Below, piece after piece: positions 1-12,000 of a stretch of DNA of 64,000 bases. A program made the translations under genes and the position numbers. The notes under the pieces are model-generated. The model was given only the letters and a program-made list of their open reading frames with translations. It was not told where the DNA came from and ran no database searches. How positions within the stretch are numbered: position 1 is the first letter of the stretch; each line of letters opens with the position of its first letter. The stretch covers positions 1-64,000 of the forward strand of contig CANLUH010000011.1 of assembly GCA_947494205.1 (NCBI GenBank), written 5' to 3'. This stretch comes from an uncultured Flavobacteriaceae bacterium (GTDB lineage: Bacteria; Bacteroidota; Bacteroidia; Flavobacteriales; Flavobacteriaceae).

Positions 1-3000
1 GTTGTAATGGTGTGTCTATCGCGTCTGATAGACTTCTAATAATACGCACTAAACTTGATAATAAACGATGGGCTGTGATACTGCTATAAATGTCTGTGTT
101 ATAGTCTAAGGCGAGTTTTAAGGACGCGCTCCCATGGTCGATAAAACTAAAACTTAAATCGAATTTTGCTGTTTTACTTCCGTCTTGTTCTAATCTTGCT
201 ACTTCTGCATCGCCTAATTCTAAGCTTGTGTTTAACTGTACATAGTTAACCATTACTTGAAATATTGGCGTTTTGCTCGTTTGACGTTCGGGTTGTACCG
301 ATTCTACTATTTTATTAAACGGGATGTCTTGGTATTCTTGACTGCGTATTAATTCTTTTTGTACGGTTTTGAATAGGTTTTCTAAACTGGCTTCGTTGTT
401 TAAGTGTAAACGATTTACTAATGTGTTTACAAAGAATCCTATGAGGTGTTCTACCGCATTGTGTCCTCTATTAGCTACGGGTAATCCGATACAAATATCG
501 TCTTGTCCGCTATATTTATTTAGTAATATATATACACTGGTTAGTAAGCCTGTAAATAGGGTACCGCCTAATGTGATACTTAGGTTGTTTAGTTGCTCTT
601 TTACTTTTGCGTCTAAAGTGATACTAATTTGCTCGCCTGCTCCTGTGGCTACTTTTGGACGGGTATAGTCCGTTGGTAGTTCTAAATCGCTATAGCCGGT
701 TAAGTGGTTTTTCCAATGGGCTAGTCCTTGTGCATAGTGATTGCTTGCAAATAAATCGCGTTGCCATACAGCATAATCCCCGTATTGTATTGGTAATGGG
801 GCTAACTCAACTGTTTCTCCTTTTCTGTATGCCGAATAAATGGTGTTTAATTCGTTGACCATAATGTTTAATGACCAGCCATCGGAGATGATATGATGCA
901 TACAGAGTCCTAATACGTAATCGTCTGTTGCCGTTTCTATCACTAATAGTCGTAATAATGGCCCTTGTGATAAATCAAAAGGGGCTTTAACAAAGGCTTC
1001 ACTGCGTTCTGCTATTTTTAAGGCTTTTTGCTTTGTGTTTAGTTTGGTATAGTGTTCTTTTTCTATCTTGATGTTTACCTCGTCCTCTATGTGTTGGTAA
1101 GCCACACCTTGTCCATCTTTTCTAAAGGTGGTGCGTAATGTGTCGTGACGTGACACTAAATAGTTAATGCTTTTCTCTAATAGGTCTACATCTAATGCGC
1201 CTTTTACGGTTAATAGTCCTGGAATGTGGTAGCGTTCGCTTTGTCCCATCTCAGCTAAAAACCATAGGCGTTGCTGGGCAAAAGATAGTGGTAATTTGCT
1301 TCGGTCTTCTACTACTGTTATCTCGGGGATAACAGTTTCTGTACTGTTTGCTATTTTCTGTGCTAATTGTTGTAGTACAGGGGTTTCGTAAACCGTTGCT
1401 AATTCTAAGTTTATATTAAAAACTTTATTAATTCTTGAGAGTAGTTTTGTTACTAATAACGAATGTCCTCCTAATTCAAAAAAGTTTTCAGTCACCCCTA
1501 TTTGTTCCACACCTAAGATAACTTCCCAAATTTTTGCTAGTCCTTTTTCTGTTTCAGTTTGTGGTGCTACGTATTCATTTAACCCACTAAATTCTACTTC
1601 TAAATTTTGTAATGCTTTTCTATCTACTTTACCATTAGGTGTTAGCGGTAATACTTCAATATCTAGAATAAAGGTTGGCACCATATATTCTGGTAAACGT
1701 TCCGAAAGCTGTTGTTTTAAATTTAAAACGTCTAATACTTTTGTTTTATCTACTAATACACAATAGCCTATTAATTGTTTAGTTCCTAAATGGTCTTTAA
1801 CAATAACGGTGCTATTTTGTATGTTATCTTGTGTATTTAATAGGGTTTCTATTTCGCCTAATTCTATACGGAATCCTCTTAATTTTACTTGACTGTCTAT
1901 ACGTCCTAAAAACTCTATTTGTCCGTTAGATTTCCAACGTGCTAAATCACCTGTTTTATATAATTTACCATCTCCAAAAGGGTTATCTATAAATTTTTCT
2001 TGTGTTAACTCCGGACGGTTTAAGTAACCTCTTGCGATTCCGTCTCCTGCTAAACATAACTCTCCCGGTACTCCTATGGGTTGTAATTTATTTTTTGTAT
2101 TTACGATGTGTACTTGATCATTACTTATTGGTGCGCCTATCGGAATATCTCCGTCTATCTCTTCAATATCAAATGTTGTTGAGAACGTTGTATTTTCTGT
2201 TGGCCCGTAGCAATTAATAGTCCTTAAATCTTCAAATGTGCTTTTTAACTTTCCTATGTGTGTTGGCGATATACGCTCCCCTCCAGTTAAAATCGTTTTA
2301 AGCGGACTAAAAAGTTCTATATCTGTATCTATTAACTGGTTTAGCCAACTGGATGTAATAAACATGACATTCACCGCGTTATTAGCCATTGTTTTAGCTA
2401 ACAGTTGATTATTTAATAGCGTACTTTGTGCAGCTAATATTAGTTTTCCTCCATTTAATAATGGTCCGAAAAACTCAAATATTGTAGCATCAAAAGAGAA
2501 TGCTCCTGTTGATATTACAGCATCTTCTTCGGTAAATTGATAATACGTAGTATTTTTAATCAATCTAATCACACTACGATGTTCTACCATAACGCCTTTA
2601 GGTTTTCCTGTAGAACCTGATGTATATATTACATAGGCTAAATTTCTAGAAGTAACTTCCCTTTTTAACGTTCCTATTGCTTCTAAAATGGCTGTATTGT
2701 CTTGCCATTGTTTGGCTAAAGTGATTGTGGTGATGGTATCGTCAATTTCATCTAATACAGTAGCTTTTAAGTGTTCTTGAGTTAATAATAATTTCACAGA
2801 ATGTGCTCCATTACCTTCTACAATACTATCGGTGAGCATGTAATTTATTCTATCTTTTGGATATCCTGGGTCTATTGGAACATAGGCTCCTCCTGCTCTT
2901 AAAACACCAAATATAGCCACCATCATCTCTAATGAGCGTTCCATACAAATACCCACAAACGTTTCTTGTTCTACACCTTGTTCTTGTAGATACAATGCCA

Positions 3001-6000
3001 ACTGCATACTACGCGTATCTAATTCTTTATAGGTTATAACCTCATCTTCAAATACTATCGCTTCTGCATTTGGCGTTTGTTCTACTTGTGCTTCAAATAA
3101 TTCGTATATAGTTTGTTGTTTAGGATAATTTGTTGCTGTATTATTAAATTCATTTAGTAATAATTTATCTTCTTGGGTTACTAAACTAAAGTCTTCTAAA
3201 CGGGTATTAGATTGTGTTACGAGGTTTGTTAATACGTATTGTATTGCATTCGTTATGCGTTCTATAGTATTCGCTTCAAACAGTTCAGTGTTATAGTTTA
3301 TAGATAATATTAATCCATCGTTTTGCGTATCTATAAAATCTATTGTTAAGTCAAATTTTGCTCTGTCATAGTCAATATTTTCAAAAGTGGTAGCGCTGTT
3401 TCCTAATTTTACGCCGTCTTCTTTTTTAAGGTAATTTACCATAACTTGAAACAACGGACTCACGTTTGTTTCTCTTATTGGTTTTACTGCTTCTACAACT
3501 TTATCGAATGGTATGTGTTGGTATTGCTGACTTCTAATCAGTTCTTTTTGGACATTATTAAATACATCTAATACTGTTTCATTTGTTTTAAATTGTAATC
3601 GATTGACTAATGTATTTACGAAAAAACCTATTAATTTTTCTGTGTCTCTGTGTGATCTATTTGCTGCTGGTATTCCTATGCAGATATCGTCTTGCCCACT
3701 GTATTTATTCAATACAATAAATACACTTGTTAATAAGCTTGTAAATAGGGTTGCTCCAGAGGTTTTATTAAATGTTGCCAGTTGTGTTTTTGTTGAAACA
3801 TCTATGACTTTATTTATGCGTTTACCTTCTCCTTTTAATTGTTTTGGTCTTGGAAAATCTGTAAGTACTAATGCATCTTTATGATTGTCTAAGTGCGTCT
3901 TCCAATGCGCTAATCCTTCAGAAAAACTATCTTGCTTAAATAGGTTTTGCTCCCAAGCCGCGTAATCGATGTATTGAATAGGCATACTAGTTAGTACAAT
4001 CGATTCTTCATTTATGTAAGAAGAATACACTTCATTTAGTTCTTTTCTAAAGGTACTTAACGACCAACCGTCTGCAATAATATGATGTATACATAAACCA
4101 AATACAAACTCTTCTTCTGCTAATTTTACTACGGTTGCTCTAATTAAAGGCCCGTTTGATAAATCGAATGGTTTATCTATAAATGCTTTAGAATATGTTC
4201 TTAATTCTGCTTCTTTTTCTGCAGGTTTTAAGTTGCTATAGTCTTCTCTTATTATTTGTATTGTTTTTTCTTTTTCTACATATTGAAACGCTTCGCCTTG
4301 TCCGTTTTTACGAAATACGGTTCGTAAACTTTCGTGTCTACTTATTAAATAATTAAGACTTCGCTCTAGGATTGAAACGTCTACATCTCCTTTTATTCTT
4401 AATAGTTCTGGAATATGATATTGTTCGCCTTGTCCTAGTTCTGCTAAAAACCATAAGCGTTGTTGTGCAAATGATAATACTGCATTTTCCCTGTTGCTAA
4501 TTACTGGTATGTAATCTGACTCCTCGTCATCGCCAATGCCTATCGTTTTTGCTAATTGTTTTAATGTTGGCGCCTCGTATATTTTAGAGAGTTCTAATTT
4601 TATTTTAAAGGTTTTCTTTATTTCAGATAACAGTTTGGTTATTAATAAAGAGTGCCCTCCTAATTCAAAGAAATTATCGTTGCTTCCTACTTGATCTACT
4701 TTTAAAATCGTTTGCCATATTTCTGCAAGTGCTTCTTCTGTTTTAGTTCTAGGTGCAACGTATTGCGCTTCGCTATTCACCTCTAATGGTTTTGCTAAAA
4801 GTGCTTTTCTATCTATTTTTTGATTTGGTGTTAGCGGCAATTCATTTATAGCTATAATGTAGGTTGGCACCATATAATCTGGTAGCGCTTGAGAGAGTTG
4901 AGCTTTCAATTCTGAAATTGAAGTATCATCGTTAGCAGTATTAAATACACAGTAAGCGACAAGTTGTTTACTTCCTGTATGCTCTTTTGCTATTACTGCA
5001 CTATTATCTAATAGGTTACTCGCATTAATTACCGTTTCTACTTCGCCTAATTCTATTCTGAAACCATTAATTTTTACTTGCTGATCTATTCTTCCTAAAA
5101 AATCTATATTTCCTTCTGGTGTCCAGCGTACTAAATCTCCTGTTTTATATATTTTACCGTCTCCAAATGGATTCTTTATAAATTTTTCTTGTGTTAATTC
5201 TGGTTGATTTAAATAGCCTCTAGATAAACCTGTCCCGCCAATACATAGTTCTCCTGCTACGCCAATAGGTTGAAGATTATTCGCTTTGTCTACTACATAA
5301 CATGTCGTATCGCCTAATGGCTTACCGATACTTCTGTTTTGTAATGGAAATTCTAAATCTCTTTGTATGGCACTAACTGTGGTTTCTGTTGGCCCATATT
5401 TATCTATTATTCTTATGCCTTTATTCGCCCAGTTTTCTAAAACTCTATGGTCGAATACATCTCCTCCAGATATTATTCGTTTTAATTTTGTGTTGGGTAC
5501 AAAAGGTATTTCTCCTAAAAATGATGGTACGGCATGTAAATGTGTTATGCTTTTATCTACTAGTATTGTTTTAAATTTATCTATATCTAATAAATCTGCT
5601 CTAGGTACTATGTTTAATGTACCTCCTGAAACTAATGGTAGATAAATTTGCTCTCCTGAAGCATCGAATGAGAAGTTTGAAAATTGTATAAATTGGTCAT
5701 TCTCATCGACTTCAAAGTATTGCTTTTGGTACTGTATTAAATCTGCAAAATTGCTATGTTCTATTAATACACCTTTTGGTTTTCCTGTAGATCCAGAAGT
5801 ATAAATTACATAGGCTAAATTATGTAACGCTGGCTTTGTTTTTAACTCGCCTTTTACTGCTGTTATTCTTTTATTGTGTTCCCAAATTGGAGCTAATACT
5901 TCTAAAGTTACTCCTGCTTTTTCAATAAGTGCTTTTGTAGCGATTTCTAATGTTGTTTGCCCTATAATTAACTTTAGACTGCCTTTAGTGTTTCCTTTTA

Positions 6001-9000
6001 CAACGCCATCTTCTACCATATATTTAATACGGTCTTGTGGATAATCTGGTGCAATTGGTACATACGCACCTCCTGCTCTTAATACGCCCAACATGGCTAC
6101 GACCATTTCTATAGAACGTTCCATACAAAGCCCAACCAAAGTATCTGCTTTTACTCCTTTTTGCACTAAGTAAATGGCTAATTGCTTACTTCTTTCGTCT
6201 AACGTTTTATAAGTAATTGCATCGTTTAAATAGGTAACTGCAATAGCGTTTGGTGTTTGTTTTACTTGGGTTTCAAACAAATCAACTATGGTCACATTTT
6301 TTGGGTATGTTGTTTCTGTTGCATTAAATTCTGTAACTAACTTTTGTCGCTCTTCTTTTGTAAGAATATTAATGGCATTTACTTTATTTTCAGGGTTATC
6401 AACTACTGCTTCTACTATGTTTTTATAATAGTCTAAATGTGCATTAATCGTTTCTTCTGTAAATTTTGTTTTTAAGAATTTAAGGTTTACCGTTATAGTT
6501 TCTTTTAAATCTACGACTTCTAAAGAATAGTCTTCTACTGCATTTTGCTTTAGTGACTCCACAACTTTAATATTCGCGTTTTCTTCTTGATCTAAAACAG
6601 CTCCAAAAATATTCTGGTAGGTATACACTATAGAAAATAAGGTATCTCCTTTTCCTTTGGTCGCTTCTAATTCTGTTAATAGTTTAGCGTAAGGGTATTT
6701 TGCATAATCTATATTCGCTAAAAATTCTGTTTTTACCTTTTGTATGACTTCTGTAAAAGAATCGCCTCCTAAAATAGAAGTACGGGTTAGCATCATATTT
6801 ATATAATAGCCAACACTTTTTGCAAATTTTTCGTTTAATCGTCCTGCTATTGGTGTTTTTACAATAACATCTTCTGCACTTGTTAATCTATGAAGTAATA
6901 CTTTAAATATCGCTAACATTAGTATGGAAAGGTTTACTTTATTCGCTTTCGCTACTGTTTTTAGCTGCGTTAAAACGGCTCCAGACAATTCAATACTACT
7001 TATACCTTCTTGGTCTATTGTTTGTAATTGTTCTGTTTTGGTATTACTATATGGCAATGCTATTGCTTCTATAGTGCCACTCATTTTTTCATTCCAAAAC
7101 TTGAAATCTTCTGTACTATCTTTTCCTTTTAGATAGTCTTGTTCTTGATTTATAAAATCGAAATAACTTCTATCTTCTGTTGTATGAGAAATTGCTACTC
7201 CCGACTGTAACTGATTTAATAATTCTTTAAAGTCTGAAACAAATGGTTCTACAGAACTACCATCAAAAACAATATGATGCAGCATAAACAGTACATACGT
7301 TTTGTTACTTATAGCATCTTTTCTAATGTAAAGCTTCGTTACATTTTCTGATAATTCAAATGGTATGGATTGTAAAATTTTAAATTCGGTTGCAATCGCT
7401 TCTGAAATTGTTTTTACATCTTCTTTTAAATATCCTGAAGCTGATTTTACCTCCTGCTTCACCGCACCTTCTTCTTCATCTGTAAAAAATGAAACTCTAA
7501 GGGTTGGATGTTTTTCTAAAAGGTGTTCTGCCGCTTTATAGATTACTGCTGTATCTATTTCATTTTCTATACTAAAACCTACGGGTACATTGTATTCTGT
7601 AGACTCTGGGTTTTTATTCTGAATAAACCACAGTCCTTTTTGTCCTTCAGATAATGGAAAATATTCTGGTGCAGTTTCTTGTTCTGTTTCAATGTTATCG
7701 GTAGTCGCACTTTTAGATTTTACAACTATAGTTTCAAACACATCGAACATGGATTTAAAATCGTCTGCTCCTAAAATCTGCCCCATTTTTACAGTAACAT
7801 CAAAATGCTCGTTGATACGGTTTACTAATTCTATAACTTTAATAGAATCGAAATCGTAATCTATTGGCGATAATGTTTCGTCAAAATCTGCTGTAGCTAT
7901 TTTAAAGATATCGTTAGAAATGGCTTCTATTTCCTCTCTTATTGTTTCTTGTACAGGAACAACATCATCGTCTTTTACAACGGCAACTACTTCTTCTTTT
8001 TCCTTTTTAAATGGCTTCTCTGTAATTGTTTTATTTGGATATTCTTCTAAAATTAAGTGTGCATTTACGCCGCCTACCGCATAACTATTAAGTCCTGCAC
8101 GTCTTGGGTGTTTTCCGTTTTTCCAGTAAGAGGCTTCCGTTGTTAACACTAAAGAATGGTTAGGGTCTAATTCTGAATTTATAGTGCCTAATCCTGCTAT
8201 TCCTGGTATTGTTTTATGTTCGAATGCTTTTAATACTTTAATTATTGAAGCCATTCCTGATGCTAATTCCGAATGCCCAACTACTGGTTTAGAAGTCCCA
8301 ATATGCCATTTTTTATCTGGGTTTTTAGAAAACTTTTTATAAACCGTATCTATGGCACTTAGTTCTATAGCATCTGCCATACGATTAGCAATACCATGTG
8401 CTTCTACATAATCTATTGTATCTATAGGCACATTTGCTTTTAAAATACTTTCTTCTATGGCTTTCTTTAAGCCTTTAGCATTTGGCGCTTCTATAGAAAA
8501 GCCTTTTCCGCCATGGCTTACAGAACTTCCTTTTATTAAACCTAAAATGGTATCGTTATCTAGTTCTGCATCTTCTAATGGTTTAATAATAATCACTCCA
8601 ACGCCTTCGCTTCTTACAAAGCCTTCTGCGTTTTCCGAAAAACTTTTAGTATCTCCTTTTTTACTAAACAGTCCTCCGAAATCTGAAGCTACTGCTTTAT
8701 CCATTTCTTCCTTAGACACTAAGTTAACACCACCAACAATGGCTTGTTTACATTCGCCACTAACAATACTTTGTATTGCGCGATGAATGGCCACATAACT
8801 ACTTGTACAATAGGTATTCACTAACTCGCTAGGCCCTTTAAGGTTTAAGTGATAGGATACTTTATTTGGAATTAAATAGGCTAATGTTTGGTGTTCTTCC
8901 TCCGCATATTCTTGTGCTGCAATGAAAACGCCTGTTGTTTTAGAGGCTAATGTTTTTCTGTCTATTTTATAATGCGACATGGCATTAGAAAGTACTTCGA

Positions 9001-12000
9001 AAATCAACTTTTCCTGTGCGGATAGTTGCTTAATTTCTGAGGCATCCATATTTAATACTGACCAATTTTCCTCTACATTTTTCAGGTCTATTTGACTGTA
9101 TGCAACATTTGATACTGTGGTTTCGCTTGCTAAGTTTAATTGTACATTCTCAGCTGTATTATACCATAATTCGTCTTCTGTTTTAATGGAGCTAAATCGT
9201 CCGTTCATAGCTACAATAGCCATTGTTGTAGCCGTTTTAGCTTCAATAGTAGTGTTTGTATTCCCTATTTTTTTATGACGTTTAGAGACTTGTATTGTTT
9301 TAGATGTTATTACAGGCTCTTTAACTTCTACAGTTTCAAGCGCTTTTGTGTCGTTTACAAAACTACCTCCAGTTTCAAATAATGTACCGTGATCTTCTAA
9401 TAAAAACTCTAAAAATTCAGAAATTGTAGTGTAGTTAATTAACGCTGTTGGCGCTAAATCTAGTCCATCGTACTTTTCGTTTAGTACTTGTACGAGGTTT
9501 ATCATCATTACAGAATCGAATCCATAATCTCCAAAGCCTTTTTCTTTATTAATTCTGTTGGCGTCTAGTTTTAATATCGAAGAGATTAATGCAAAGACTT
9601 CGTTTTCTATGCTTTGACTTAAATCGCTTGTATTTGTTGTAGCTGTTGTAACTACTGCAACTGCTACTGGTGCAACTGTAGTGGTTTCTTTAACTTCTAA
9701 GATTTCTTCTTCTCCAACTAATTTGCTATGTATTTTTTTGCGTTCTCCATAAGCGATAACGCCTTGTGTTGTTTTATTTTTCAACAAGGTTTCTAAAGCC
9801 AAAATACCTTCTGCTGTTGGTAGCGCACTCATGCCCCACTTTTGCTTTACATATTTTTCGCTTTCGGCATCCATTTTCATGCCGCCGTCTTTCCATAAAG
9901 GCCAGTTTATGCTTAAAGTGTGCCCGCTACGTTTCCCTTGTTTTTCTAGTGTATTTCTATATACAGCGTAGTAATCTAGCCATGTATTTCCGCTCGCATA
10001 ATCGCTTTGTCCGAAATTACCTGTTACGGCAGCCATACTACTAAAGTAAACGGTGAAGTCTAGTTTTAAATCTCGTGTAGCATGGTCTAGAAATTTAACG
10101 CCATTAATTTTTGGTTGTAATACTTTGGTAGCTTCTTCTGCTGTTTTTTTAATTAAAAAACTATCGGCTATAACGCCTGCACTATGGATAATTCCGTTTA
10201 ATGCGCCGTGTTCTTTTGTTATGGTCTGAATTAAATGTTCTACAGAATTTTTATCTGTAACATCACAACTATAATAGGTTGCATTTAATGCTTTTAATTC
10301 TGAATCACTTAATTTTGAAACTGTAGAACGACCAGACAGTATTAGCTTTGTCGATTTATTTTTAGTAATATAGCCTGCAAATATTTTTCCTAATCCACCA
10401 GATCCGCCTGTAATTAAATAGACACCGTTGTCTTTAATAGCAACTCCTGAATGCTGCGTTTCTTTTATTGAAGCGACTAAACGTTCTTGTCTATCGCCAT
10501 CAATATACCTAACCTCATCGCCTAACTGGTTTTGCTCAAGTCTTATGGTTTCTGCTAATTCTTCAACTGTATTTATAGATAAGTGTTCTACGCCTATAGT
10601 TTTAGTTATTAGCTTTCTGCTTTCTAATTGTGCTGTTTTTAATAAACCACTAACAAATGCATAATCTATATACTCTTCTGTATTGTAAACTAGAGTTAAT
10701 CCTACTGTTTGTTTTGCGCCTAGAAGTGGTTTTACAATGTCTTGTATTCTATTATAATATGCTATTTCTGTTGGCTCGTTTAGTACAATAACTTCTTGTA
10801 CTAAATTGTCTTTTAATTTTTCACCTAAATCTACAGAGCCACCTGCTATTAATACAATATGTTCTGTTGCTAACTCTTTAGCTTCTGTATCTATGGCTTT
10901 CGATTTCCATTGTGTTGTATAGGTTTGAAGTCCGAAATCTTCATTAACCTTCGTTGTTGAAACTGTAGCTTTTGGTTGTACTGATTTCTTAACCGGTAAA
11001 GTCGTTAGGTCTTTAAATTGTACTAGAATTTCTCCAGTTTCAGATAAGATACTAATATCGTAAATGACAACTTTATCGCCTACTTTATAGGAATCACTTT
11101 GTTTTACGTGACACCATTTGGCTTTTTGTACTTCGTTATAAATAGTAACTTCTTTGGTAGAAAATGGTAGATTTAATACAATATTTTCTTTTGCTAAACT
11201 AATGCCTAAAATAGACTGTAATGCGCTATCTAATATACCTGGTTGCAATACGTAGTTATAATCTTCTTCTAATGCTATTTCACTTAGTGATGCTGTTTCA
11301 TTAAAGTATAATGTCTTAATCCCTTGAAAGGTGTTTCCGTAATCGAAACCTAACTCATTAAATATCGCATAACATTCTTGTCCGCTTTTACTTGAACTAA
11401 AACTTGCTTTTAAAGTTTCAATATCTATTGTTGAAGGTTGTGCTTGTTCTTCGGCACTCAAGGTACCTTGTCCGTAGATAACTTCATCTCTATCGAAGGT
11501 TGCAGGACTGTATATTTCGTAACCGTAACCGTTATCTTCTTCAAATAAATTAATCTGAATTTTTTCAGTATTAGAATTTACTGTAATGGGTTGTAACCAT
11601 GTTACATTTTTTAATTGTGTTATGGTTGTAGAGAGACTTCTTGCACCTGCTTCTCTTGCCCATTCTAAATAGGCTACACCTGGCAATATTTTTTCGCCTT
11701 CAACTTTATGATCTCTTAAAAAAGATTCATTTCCTGTTAAAACGGTTGTGTATTTTTGTTCTGCTAATGTAGAATTATTAGTGTGTACTAATGGGTGTAA
11801 TTTACTTACAGTTGCGGCATTAGACATCGTGCCTCTTGCTTCTGCAACCCAGTAGCGTTCTCTAGCAAATGGATAGGTTGGTAAACTTATTTTATTAGGT
11901 TTATTGTTGTTATTGTACAATAAATTCCAATCTATTTCAATGCCTTGCATCCATAATTGGATTAAAGCGTCTACTTCTTGTTCTCTTATGGCTGTTTCTA

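Noticed and set aside
8457-8786. Open frames on the plus strand opposite the megasynthases (for example here and at 12204-12704)
   Set aside because: They lie antisense to well-conserved KS and flanking domains, have no recognisable domains and are explained by the codon use of the opposite strand.
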